Assembly (NCBI RefSeq): GCF_000158955.1
Contig: NZ_GG657757.1
Span: forward strand, 4,449,290 to 4,513,289
Direction: 5' to 3'
DNA length: 64,000 bases
Source: Streptomyces viridochromogenes DSM 40736
GTDB taxonomy: Bacteria > Actinomycetota > Actinomycetes > Streptomycetales > Streptomycetaceae
In this document: positions 1 through 8,447 of the stretch, in pieces
Numbering within the stretch: position 1 is the first letter of the stretch
Layout of the letters: each line of letters begins with the position of its first letter
The notes under the pieces: generated by a model
Databases searched by the model: none
What the model saw: only the letters and a program-made list of their open reading frames with translations
What the model was told of the DNA's origin: nothing
Position numbers and translations under genes: made by a program

Positions 1-199
1 GGCCCGGACGCGGGACGGCATCGTCATGGGGCTGCGGCACCGGGAACTCCGGGTCGAGGGTGTGCAGTTCCACCCCGAGTCGGTGCTGACCGAGCACGGG
101 CACCGGATGCTGGCCAACTGGCTGGTGGAGTGCGGCGACCAGGGTGCGGTGGAGAGGTCGGCCGGGCTCGCCCCGGTGGTGGGCAGGGCCACGGCGTGA
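1..199 (+). CDS. Glutamine amidotransferase component II (TrpG/PabA type), 3' end only
   Basis: Only the C-terminal 65 codons are present, read from base 2 and ending in TGA at 197-199. The segment contains VQFHPESVLTEHG, which carries the His-Pro-Glu of the class I (triad) glutamine amidotransferase active site, followed by the usual short tail (HRMLANWL). The family supplies ammonia from glutamine to chorismate-using synthases, for anthranilate or p-aminobenzoate. Anthranilate and aminodeoxychorismate subunits cannot be told apart from this tail. The stop overlaps the GTG start of the next gene (GTGA), so the two are translationally coupled. The cysteine nucleophile lies outside the window. 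Confidence 0.85.
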   Translation, partial: ARTRDGIVMGLRHRELRVEGVQFHPESVLTEHGHRMLANWLVECGDQGAVERSAGLAPVVGRATA

Positions 200-1437
200 C
201 GGCGCTGCGCCCCGAGCGCGAGTCCGACACCTCGTACGGGCAGCAGTCGTACGGGGTGCCGGGTGCGTTCGAGGACTGGCCGGCGGGTGGGGAGTACGGG
301 GCTTCTCCGCAGCCGGAAGCGCAGCCGCAGCCTGGGTCGTACGCGCCTCGGCCTGAGTCGTACGCGCCTCAGTCAGAGTCGTACGCGCCTCAGCCTGGGT
401 CGTACGTGTCCCAGCCGGAGCCGTACTCGGCGTCGTACGAGCCGCTTCCGGACGGGTCACTTCCGGACGAGTCACTTCCGGGTGAGTCGTATCTGCCGCC
501 TGTCGACGAGGAGACGGTGGCGCTGCGGATACCGGATCCGCCGCCCTCGGGCAGCGACGCCGTGTCGGGTTCTCCGGCCTCTTCCGCCACGCGGCGCGAC
601 GATCCCTCCCAGGGCGGCCGGGCGGCCCGCAGAAAGGCCGCCAAGCGCCGTCACGGGCGTCATGGTGGCGCTCCGGACACCGGTCCGGCTCCGGAGGGGG
701 CTCGGGAGGAGCGGCGGGCGCCGCTGTCGCGGGTCGAGGCGAGGCGGCAGGCGCGGGCGCGCAAGCCGAGTCCGGCGGTGGTGGCCAGCCGGGCGATCGG
801 TGAGGTGTTCATCACCACCGGGGTGCTGATGCTGCTGTTCGTCACCTACCAGTTGTGGTGGACGAACGTCCGTGCGCACGCGCAGGCGGGCAGCGAGGCG
901 AGCAGCCTCCAGAACGACTGGGCGAGCGGCAAGCGCAATCCGGGGGCCTTCGAGCCGGGGCAGGGTTTCGCCATCCTGCACATCCCGAAGCTGGATGTGG
1001 TGGTGCCGATCGCCGAGGGGACCAGCAACAAGGGAGTGCTGGACCGGGGCATGGTCGGTCATTACGCCGAGGGCGCGCTGAAGACCGCGATGCCCGGTGA
1101 CAAGTCGGGGAACTTCGGGCTCGCGGGTCATCGCAACACGCACGGTGAGCCGTTCCGGTACATCAACAAGCTCTCTCCGGGCGATCCGATCGTCGTGGAG
1201 ACGCAGGACGAGTACTACGTCTACAAGATGTCGTCCATCCTGCCGGTGACCTCGCCGAGCAACACGAGCGTCCTGAATCCCGTCCCCACGGGCTCGGGAT
1301 TCACCGAGCCCGGCCGGTACATCACGCTGACCACGTGCACGCCGGAGTTCACCAGCAAGTACCGGATGATCGTCTGGGGCAAGATGGTCGAGGAACGGCC
1401 GCGCAGCAAGGGCAAGCCGGATGCGCTCGTCAGTTAA
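196..1437 (+). CDS. srtE1: Class E sortase SrtE1
   Basis: Membrane-anchored transpeptidase that cleaves LAxTG-type sorting signals; in Streptomyces class E sortases attach long chaplins to peptidoglycan. I start at GTG 196, which overlaps the previous stop, giving 413 aa; an ATG at 130 would run deep into the upstream gene. About 200 cytoplasmic residues are rich in Ser, Tyr, Pro and Gln and include four SYAPQPE-like repeats (about 337-432). One membrane segment lies near residues 200-222. The sortase fold follows, with catalytic His312 (LAGHRNTHG), Cys381 (TLTTC) and Arg390 (SKYRM). The long disordered N-terminus is the variable part. A second sortase follows after 13 bases. Confidence 0.93.
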   Translation: MTALRPERESDTSYGQQSYGVPGAFEDWPAGGEYGASPQPEAQPQPGSYAPRPESYAPQSESYAPQPGSYVSQPEPYSASYEPLPDGSLPDESLPGESYLPPVDEETVALRIPDPPPSGSDAVSGSPASSATRRDDPSQGGRAARRKAAKRRHGRHGGAPDTGPAPEGAREERRAPLSRVEARRQARARKPSPAVVASRAIGEVFITTGVLMLLFVTYQLWWTNVRAHAQAGSEASSLQNDWASGKRNPGAFEPGQGFAILHIPKLDVVVPIAEGTSNKGVLDRGMVGHYAEGALKTAMPGDKSGNFGLAGHRNTHGEPFRYINKLSPGDPIVVETQDEYYVYKMSSILPVTSPSNTSVLNPVPTGSGFTEPGRYITLTTCTPEFTSKYRMIVWGKMVEERPRSKGKPDALVS

Positions 1438-1450
1438 GGGCAGATGACCA

Positions 1451-2203
1451 GTGGCAGCGACCACCGACACCGAGCACGAAGAGCACACCGGCGCGGCGGC
1501 GTCCCGGCCGTCGGCGGTACGGCGCCGTCCCGGGCCGATCGCGATGGCGGTCAGTGTCTTCGGGGAACTCCTCATCACCGCGGGCCTGGTGCTGGGCCTG
1601 TTCGTCGTCTACTCGCTGTGGTGGACGAACGTGGTCGCGGACCGTGCGGCCGGGAAGCAGGCCGACAAGGTCCGTGACGGCTGGGCGCACGGCCGGGGTG
1701 AGCCCGGGGCGCTGGACACCAAGAACGGCATCGGTTTCCTGCATGTGCCGGCCATGAAGAACGGTGAGGTCCTCGTCGAGAAGGGCACGTCGAGCAAGAT
1801 CCTCAATGACGGTGTCGCCGGTTACTACACCGACCCCGTCAAGTCGGCCCTCCCCATGTCGGGCAAGACCGGCAACTTCGCCCTCGCCGCCCACCGTGAC
1901 GGTCATGGTGCCAAGTTCCACAACATCGACAAGATGAGGAAGGGCGACCCGATCGTCTTCGAGACGAAGGACAAGTGGTACGTCTACAAGGTCTACGACA
2001 TCCTTCCCGAGACCTCGAAGTACAACGTCAAGGTGCTCTCGGCGGTCCCGAAGGAGTCCGGCAAGAAGAAGCCGGGCCACTTCATCACCCTGACGACCTG
2101 CACGCCGGTGTACACGAGCACGTACCGCTACGTGGTGTGGGGTGAGCTGGAGCGGGTGCAGAAGGTCGACAGCGAGCGGACACCGCCGAAGGAGCTGCTC
2201 TGA
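1451..2203 (+). CDS. srtE2: Class E sortase SrtE2
   Basis: Second class E sortase of the tandem pair, 250 aa from GTG 1451, with AAGGG at 1436-1440 as ribosome binding site overlapping the srtE1 stop. A short cytoplasmic tail is followed by one membrane helix at about residues 34-58 (GELLITAGLVLGLFVVYSLWW) and a sortase domain. The triad is His148 (LAAHRDGHG), Cys217 (TLTTC) and Arg226 (TYRYVVWG). It shares the TM-WWTNV junction with SrtE1, so the pair probably arose by duplication; the long N-terminal repeat region of SrtE1 is missing here. In S. coelicolor the adjacent pair act with partial redundancy in aerial hypha coat assembly (known from the family). Confidence 0.93.
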   Translation: MAATTDTEHEEHTGAAASRPSAVRRRPGPIAMAVSVFGELLITAGLVLGLFVVYSLWWTNVVADRAAGKQADKVRDGWAHGRGEPGALDTKNGIGFLHVPAMKNGEVLVEKGTSSKILNDGVAGYYTDPVKSALPMSGKTGNFALAAHRDGHGAKFHNIDKMRKGDPIVFETKDKWYVYKVYDILPETSKYNVKVLSAVPKESGKKKPGHFITLTTCTPVYTSTYRYVVWGELERVQKVDSERTPPKELL

Positions 2204-2240
2204 CTGCCCTTCTTGTGGGAGATCAGTCGCTACCATGACG

Positions 2241-2284
2241 AAAGGCCCGAAGCCGCAACCTTCTTTTGCGGCTTCGGGCCTTTT
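2241..2284. terminator. Bidirectional intrinsic terminator after srtE2
   Basis: A long inverted repeat with a 16-17 bp stem pairs AAAGGCCCGAAGCCGCA (2241-2257) with TGCGGCTTCGGGCCTTTT (2267-2284). The left arm begins with As and the right arm ends in Ts, so it can stop transcription from both the sortase genes and the convergent nuclease gene. Confidence 0.9.
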
Positions 2285-2299
2285 GTGGCAGTCCGGTTG

Positions 2300-3331
2300 T
2301 CACTCCAGGACGGTGAGCGCCGTCCCGGCGCTCCACTCCTCCAGCAGCCCACGGTGTACGGCGGTGATGCCGCTCTCAGCCGCGATGTTCAGGGCGTCGC
2401 GGGTGAAGGGGCATGTCGCCACGAACAGGGATACCTCGGAGTCGTGCAGGACCTTGGCAGCGCCGATGAACTTCTGGACTTCGGGGCTGGTGATGGAGAG
2501 GTGGGGCGCGAACCTCTTGCACTGGACGACGAGGCGCCGCCCGCCGGCGGTGAGCGCGGTGATGTCGATGCCGCGGTCCCGCCCGCCGCCTTGCACGATG
2601 ACGTTGGTGCAGCCGTCGCGGCGCAGCAGCTCGGCGACGTGTTCTTCGAATTCGCGTCCGTTCATGGCGTCCATGGAGGCCATGACTCCGGCGAGGGGGC
2701 GGTCTTCTCGTGGGGCTTCCAGCCGCTGCAGGCGGGCGTGGTGGTGGCGGAGCCGTTTCTCGATGCGCTGGACGCCTGCCCGGAGGGCGATGAGTTCTCG
2801 GCGGTGTTCGCCTGAGGTTTCGATCAGGGCGTTGAACATGGGGACGACGGTCTTGCCGAGGATGTGGGTGATGCGCTGGTCGATGCGGTCGTCGAGGGAT
2901 GTGGTGTCGGCCGGGGCGGGGTTTTCCACAGGCTGTGTGCGGGCCAGGTACTCCATGTCGAGGAGGTAGACACGCACTTGACGTGCGACTTCGCTGTCTC
3001 GGAGCAGCATGGCGACGTTGAGGACGGCACGCCGGGAGAAGAGGGCGAGGGATCGGGTGCGGGACTGGATCCCACTGAGTTGCTTGAAGTCACTCAGTTC
3101 TGTACCTGTCAGAACTCGATACCCGCTCGCTTCCAGTTCCGCACGGTGATCGTGCACGAGAGCACGCAGGGCCTCTACCGTGACGCCGAAGTACGCCGCC
3201 ACCATCGCCGTCGTCACATGCATCCCGTCCGGCAGCAGCGACAGGGCCTTGACCCTGTCGAGTACGTCCGTGCGGTCGAGCACGCTGCGGCGCAGGGTCT
3301 GCGATTCCAGCAGTGCCATTTCGTTGATCAT
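2300..3331 (-). CDS. Mrr-type restriction endonuclease-like protein with N-terminal DNA-binding region
   Basis: Predicted DNA-cleaving protein of 343 aa from ATG 3331, which has GAAGGG 9 bases upstream; an in-frame start at 3382 would add 17 residues. The C-terminal 125 residues match the PD-(D/E)xK fold of Mrr: REFEEHVAELL, then GRDRGIDITAL with Asp256, and VVQCKRF with Gln270-Lys272. The N-terminal 130 residues hold an HTH-like stretch and a segment (LFSRRAVLNVAMLLRDSEVARQVRVYLL) that resembles the recognition region of phage antirepressor/Rha-like proteins. A coiled linker (about 145-205) joins them. No methyltransferase or ATPase partner is nearby, so this looks like a solitary, possibly modification-dependent, nuclease. 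Function beyond the fold is inferred. Confidence 0.8.
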   Translation of the reverse strand: MINEMALLESQTLRRSVLDRTDVLDRVKALSLLPDGMHVTTAMVAAYFGVTVEALRALVHDHRAELEASGYRVLTGTELSDFKQLSGIQSRTRSLALFSRRAVLNVAMLLRDSEVARQVRVYLLDMEYLARTQPVENPAPADTTSLDDRIDQRITHILGKTVVPMFNALIETSGEHRRELIALRAGVQRIEKRLRHHHARLQRLEAPREDRPLAGVMASMDAMNGREFEEHVAELLRRDGCTNVIVQGGGRDRGIDITALTAGGRRLVVQCKRFAPHLSITSPEVQKFIGAAKVLHDSEVSLFVATCPFTRDALNIAAESGITAVHRGLLEEWSAGTALTVLE

Positions 3332-3801
3332 GTTCTGCCCTTCGGCTCGGTCGGCGGGCAGAGTCTCGATTCCCCACCCCACCCGATGAACGAGTCATGA
3401 AATGTGAAGACACGATCGGGGGGCGTGTGAGTGTGCGATGAGGGCCGTGGCGGTGGTCGGTCTCGACGAAGAGGGTTAATTCCGGGGGGATTTCGCTCTT
3501 TCTTGGTAGGGTAATCGCACGGTTGACCACCTGGGGGGATGGGTTTTCTGTGGATGCCGCTGTGCTGTCATCGCCAAGATCATCGGCTGGCCCGATGGAA
3601 GCGGTCATCCTTTCTCCCCGGGCGTCGTCCCGGTCGGTGAGGCTGGTTCCTTCCTCGACGCCCCCGGGCGCGGCGTCGTAGCGCGCCTCATTCCTGCCGC
3701 GTTTTCTTGACCCCGTCCGCGGGTCCTTCCGTAATCCCGCATTTCCCGGAACACCTCCCTGTGTTGTGGCGTGTCAGGTGCACGCCAAGAAAGGTCTGCG
3801 C
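3332..3801. other. Intergenic region between divergent nuclease and secreted-protein genes
   Basis: 470 bases without a supportable gene; the antisense frame through 3090-3608 has no family features and overlaps the nuclease out of frame. The part around 3470-3535 is AT-richer than its surroundings and should contain the nuclease promoter. The right end carries the secreted-protein promoter and RBS. Confidence 0.6.
3707..3737 (+). promoter_or_regulatory. Possible SigHrdB-like promoter of the secreted protein at 3802
   Basis: TTGACC (3707-3712) is a good -35 element. The -10 is weaker: GTAATC/TAATCC around 3731-3737, with a 17-19 base spacer depending on register. It lies about 65 bases upstream of the ATG at 3802. 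Assigned by eye only. Confidence 0.4.
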
Positions 3802-4239
3802 ATGATCAAGAAGTCGTTGGCTGCCGGTATCTCGGCCATGAGTGCCGCCGCTCTCCTCGGCCTGGGCAGCGCCCCGGCCGAGGCCGCGGACAACCCGTGC
3901 GGCGGCCCTTACCAGACCATCGCCTACGTCGACGGACGCCTCCCGGGCGACGGCGGCGACGACGACGGCAGCATGGTCGCCTACGCGGGCGGCACCGGCT
4001 ACCTGTGCGTCGTCTTCTACAACGAGACGCCGGGCGGCGCGAACAGGATGTACTTCAACGTCTGCCCGGGCAAGGTGAGCGGTCCCGGATGCGGCACCGA
4101 CGACGGCAAGTACGCGACGTACGCCGGTCCGATCAGGATCGAGGACACGGGGTGCTTCACCGCCGCCTACAAGATGCGGAACGAGGCGGACACCACCTGG
4201 CTCATCAGCGGCAAGCGCAGCTACGGACCGCGCTGCTGA
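3802..4239 (+). CDS. Small secreted cysteine-rich protein, unknown function
   Basis: 145 aa from ATG 3802, chosen because GAAAGG (3789-3794) sits 7 bases upstream and the protein then begins MIKKSLAAGISAMSAAALLG, a typical Sec signal peptide. Cleavage is expected after AEA (about residue 28). The mature part of about 115 aa has six cysteines, enough for three disulfides, and is rich in Gly, Asp and Tyr (DGGDDDGS; YAGPIRIEDTGCF). The pattern faintly recalls spore-associated protein A and similar small Streptomyces exoproteins, but I cannot assign a family. It is monocistronic, followed by a tandem repeat and a GC-rich hairpin. Confidence 0.75.
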   Translation: MIKKSLAAGISAMSAAALLGLGSAPAEAADNPCGGPYQTIAYVDGRLPGDGGDDDGSMVAYAGGTGYLCVVFYNETPGGANRMYFNVCPGKVSGPGCGTDDGKYATYAGPIRIEDTGCFTAAYKMRNEADTTWLISGKRSYGPRC

Positions 4240-4264
4240 CGCGTGACGCGTGACGCGTGACGCG
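4237..4264 (+). repeat. Four tandem copies of a 7-bp unit TGACGCG
   Basis: TGACGCG is repeated exactly four times, at 4237, 4244, 4251 and 4258. The first copy contains the stop codon of the secreted protein gene. Each copy carries a TGA, and the 7-base period places stops in all three forward frames. Confidence 0.95.
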
Positions 4265-4266
4265 TG

Positions 4267-4310
4267 GGTGGGGCGTGGGTGGGGCTGTCACCGTCCCACC
4301 CACGCCCACC
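4267..4310 (+). terminator. GC-only hairpin, likely terminator-like
   Basis: GGTGGGGCGTGGGTGGG (4267-4283) pairs with CCCACCCACGCCCACC (4295-4310) with one bulged G and an 11-base loop. There is no T-tract, as is common for Streptomyces terminators. The left arm itself is an imperfect double copy of GTGGGTGGGGC. Confidence 0.6.
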
Positions 4311-4391
4311 GCCCCCGACCGCACCGGCTCCCCGTCTCCGCGCCACGCCTTCTGTCACGCCAGGCCCGCCACACCCGGTGTGTCGTCCTCG

Positions 4392-4791
4392 TTCGGTTTC
4401 GAGGACCTCATCGAGGACGCGGACGGCTACCTGATCGCCCGCGCGGTCCGCAACAACAAGACCACCGTCGACGCGGTCAAGGACCACTACCAGAAGGACG
4501 GCGGGCTGCGTCGCTTCAACAACTACTCGCCCAGCGCTGGGGGAACGCGACCGACTGCAAGGACTCCGCGCACAACGCGCTGACCGCTCCGACACCGTCC
4601 TGGGGCCCGCCCGTAAGCAGCTCATCAGTCTCAAGGGCGCCGTGCTGCCGGCGGTCTACCAGAATGCGCCGGGTGGACTCGACAAGCTCCAGAGGTTCGA
4701 GCAGGGATTCGTGGACGCGCTCCTCGCCCGCATGGGCATGGAGAAGAGCAAGGCGGTGCGCAGCCGGGCCGCGCGTTCCGCCAAGGACTGA
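4392..4791 (+). pseudogene. Doubly frameshifted remnant of an unrecognised helical protein gene
   Basis: Three successive reading frames carry one continuous protein-like text. Frame 0 gives FGFEDLIEDADGYLIARAVR through RRFNNY, frame 2 gives AQRWGNATDCKDSAHNALTA, and frame 1 gives DTVLGPARKQLISLKGAVLP onward to RSAKD and a TGA at 4789-4791. Restoring one base near 4528 and one near 4589 would fuse them into an open frame of about 134 codons. The 5' end cannot be fixed; no good start or RBS is visible. I do not recognise the family. The reading could also reflect two sequencing errors. It ends 3 bases before the next ATG, as in an operon. Confidence 0.6.
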
Positions 4792-4794
4792 GTC

Positions 4795-5328
4795 ATGACC
4801 GGCGGGAACAAGTCCCTCCGGCCGGAACGGGTCGCCTACCTGGCCGGACTGGCGGTGATGGGCGTCGCGCTGCTGTTCCTCCTCGGTGCCGGCGGCGTCG
4901 TCGTGGCGTCGGTGGTGGGGGTGCTGTGTATCGGCATGGTCGCGGGAGGCCGTAGCGGTGTCCGGGCCGTGCGGGCCGGCAGGTGGGGGCGGCCCGGGAC
5001 CTGGCTGTCCCTGGGCGTGGCCTGTGTGTCCACCGGTGTCGTCGGATTCGCGGTGGCTTATCTGATCGGGATCTTCTCCGGCGGCCTGGACGTCCAGGAG
5101 GCCTGTGTCCACGGGCATGGTGTCCGCTACGACGACGCCTTCCGGAAAGCGCACGCGGACGAGTCCAACCGTTGGTTCCCGCTGCACAGCAAGTGCAACG
5201 AGGACTTCGACCTGGTTCCCGCCTGGGTCAACCCCGCCATTGTGTTCTTCGTGCTGCTGGCGGCGATCGGCGTGCTGTGTCTCGCTGCCGCAGTGGTGAC
5301 GGCTCTGAGGACAAGGAGAGACAGATGA
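4795..5328 (+). CDS. Integral membrane protein, four predicted helices, unknown function
   Basis: 177 aa. Hydrophobic segments lie at about residues 14-32, 33-52, 66-93 and 143-167. Between helices 3 and 4 is a loop of about 50 residues with two cysteines (EACVHGHG and HSKCNED) and many charged and aromatic residues, probably exposed outside. The start ATG follows the preceding pseudogene stop by 3 bases, and its stop TGA overlaps the ATG of the following peptidase remnant (ATGA). The three genes were therefore one operon, of which this is the only intact member. No family recognised. Confidence 0.65.
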   Translation: MTGGNKSLRPERVAYLAGLAVMGVALLFLLGAGGVVVASVVGVLCIGMVAGGRSGVRAVRAGRWGRPGTWLSLGVACVSTGVVGFAVAYLIGIFSGGLDVQEACVHGHGVRYDDAFRKAHADESNRWFPLHSKCNEDFDLVPAWVNPAIVFFVLLAAIGVLCLAAAVVTALRTRRDR

Positions 5329-5620
5329 AGATGGGTGACCTGACGAGGCGTCGTTTCGCCGGTGCCACTGTCGGCGTGGCGTGGTGCGGGACATCCTCGC
5401 CGAGCTGGACGGTGTCGTCCGCTGGGGCGGTGACTTCACAGCGGCGAAGGAGTCCCACTTCGAGATCGGCGTCAAGCCGGGGCACCCGCGGCTGAAGGGC
5501 GTTGTCCGGAAGATCCTCGGCTGGGAGGAAGGCCCCGGGGACCAGGGAGCGGGGGCGACGGACGCGTTCGACCCCGAGCGGCGCGGCAGAGCCCGCTCGT
5601 TCGCGCGGCGCGCGGCCTAG
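5325..5620 (+). pseudogene. Remnant of a secreted M15-family (VanY-like) peptidase
   Basis: The frame begins at ATG 5325 with AAGGAG 7 bases upstream and encodes MKMGDLTRRRFAGATVGVA, a Tat-like leader with a twin Arg motif. It then changes frame near 5381. The second frame (MVRDILAELDGVVRWGGDF, then ESHFEIGV) carries the RWGGDF and HFEI signatures of the C-terminal half of M15 D-Ala-D-Ala carboxypeptidases / L-Ala-D-Glu peptidases and ends at TAG 5618-5620. The N-terminal half of the catalytic domain, with the other zinc ligands, is absent, so the gene has suffered an internal deletion or a deletion plus frameshift. It should be inactive. Confidence 0.7.
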
Positions 5621-5631
5621 CGGGACACGGA

Positions 5632-5668
5632 GAAGGGCCGGGCCGCAGGTCCTGCGGTCCGGCCCTTC
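5632..5668. terminator. Bidirectional intrinsic terminator
   Basis: GAAGGGCCGGGCCGCAG pairs with CTGCGGTCCGGCCCTTC around a tiny loop, with one G-T pair, flanked by A and T at either side. It separates the decayed operon from the convergent secreted-protein gene. Confidence 0.88.
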
Positions 5669-5695
5669 TTCAACCACGCGTCACCGCGTCGCGGC

Positions 5696-6088
5696 TCAGG
5701 TGGTCAGGTTGTACTTGAAGCCGCTGAACTTGTCGCCGCTCTTGATGAGGGAGACGCGCACGCCGACCTTGATGTTCTCGGGCACCTGGCTCCCGAAGCA
5801 CTTGTACTCGTGCGAGAGGGCGGGCTGCGTCGTCTTCAGTTCGGCGATCGTCTTGTAGTCGCTCATCCTGAAGAGGTGGATCTCGACGGCGTACCCGTCG
5901 CTCTGGTCGTCGTACACGGTCAGGCAGTCCCCGTCATGACCGAAAGCACCCTTGCCGCCCGGGTCCCAGTCCGTCGTGTAGACGAAGCCGCTGTTGGTTC
6001 CGGCGTTCGCCGTTCCCGACGCGAGGAAGGTCAGGGCGCAGGCAGCGCCCAGGGCGGCCACGATTCGCTTCTTGATGATTACCCCCAT
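5696..6088 (-). CDS. Small secreted protein, unknown function
   Basis: 130 aa with a clear Sec signal peptide (MGVIIKKRIVAALGAACALTFLASGTANA, cleavage after ANA). The mature domain of about 100 aa has two cysteines (GDCLTVYDD and YKCFGSQ), likely one disulfide, and alternating hydrophobic residues suggesting a small beta-sandwich. The ATG at 6088 has no strong RBS. A TATGAT hexamer lies about 37 bases upstream on the same strand. It has lower GC at synonymous sites near the start than the genes around it. No family recognised; it resembles many small Streptomyces exoproteins only in architecture. Confidence 0.7.
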   Translation of the reverse strand: MGVIIKKRIVAALGAACALTFLASGTANAGTNSGFVYTTDWDPGGKGAFGHDGDCLTVYDDQSDGYAVEIHLFRMSDYKTIAELKTTQPALSHEYKCFGSQVPENIKVGVRVSLIKSGDKFSGFKYNLTT

Positions 6089-6124
6089 ATGGTCATGTCG
6101 CGTTCAAGACGCGAACAAGGTGTG

Positions 6125-6130
6125 ATCATA
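6125..6130 (-). promoter_or_regulatory. Candidate -10 box of the secreted protein at 5696-6088
   Basis: On the minus strand the bases read TATGAT, a near-perfect sigma-70 -10 element, 37 bases before the ATG. No convincing TTGAC-like -35 is placed 16-19 bases upstream, so the promoter type is uncertain. Confidence 0.35.
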
Positions 6131-6199
6131 GACCAGCAATAGGCCACGCCTGTGGGCCTTTTGGGGTGGTGCCCGTCACTCCTTTTCGGCCACGCAGAC

Positions 6200-6248
6200 G
6201 TACAGCAAGGCGCCCCGGCACTCTCAGTGCCGGGGCGCCTTGCTGTAC
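6200..6248. terminator. Perfect 23-bp hairpin terminating the pknB operon
   Basis: GTACAGCAAGGCGCCCCGGC plus ACT (6200-6222) is perfectly complementary to 6226-6248 with a 3-base loop CTC. It lies 12 bases beyond the pknB stop and also faces the upstream region of the secreted-protein gene. It is one of the longest perfect stems in the window. Confidence 0.92.
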
Positions 6249-6260
6249 GCGGTGGTGTGG

Positions 6261-8279
<2,019 letters not shown>

Positions 8280-8447
8280 AGCTACCTACCAGCCCTCTCC
8301 GTCGGTCCCGACCGCAAACTGCTGCGGCCGGAGGCTGCCGTCCGGGCCTACCGTACCCGGCTCGCTTTGTGTGACCTGGCCAAGCCCGTCAGCCGATACA
8401 GGACCGGTATCGCAACGTGCACCGATGTGAAACAGACGTGAGCGGGG

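Noticed and set aside
2300..3331. A full restriction-modification system
   Set aside because: No methyltransferase or specificity subunit is encoded on either side, so only a solitary Mrr-like nuclease is claimed.
3501..3512. TAGGGT as a -10 box for a rightward promoter
   Set aside because: No -35 element at a workable distance, and it is nearly 300 bases from the next start codon; TTGACC at 3707 is better placed.
3090..3608. Minus-strand ORF of 172 codons overlapping the nuclease gene start
   Set aside because: It overlaps the nuclease N-terminus in another frame, shows no motif and has no RBS.
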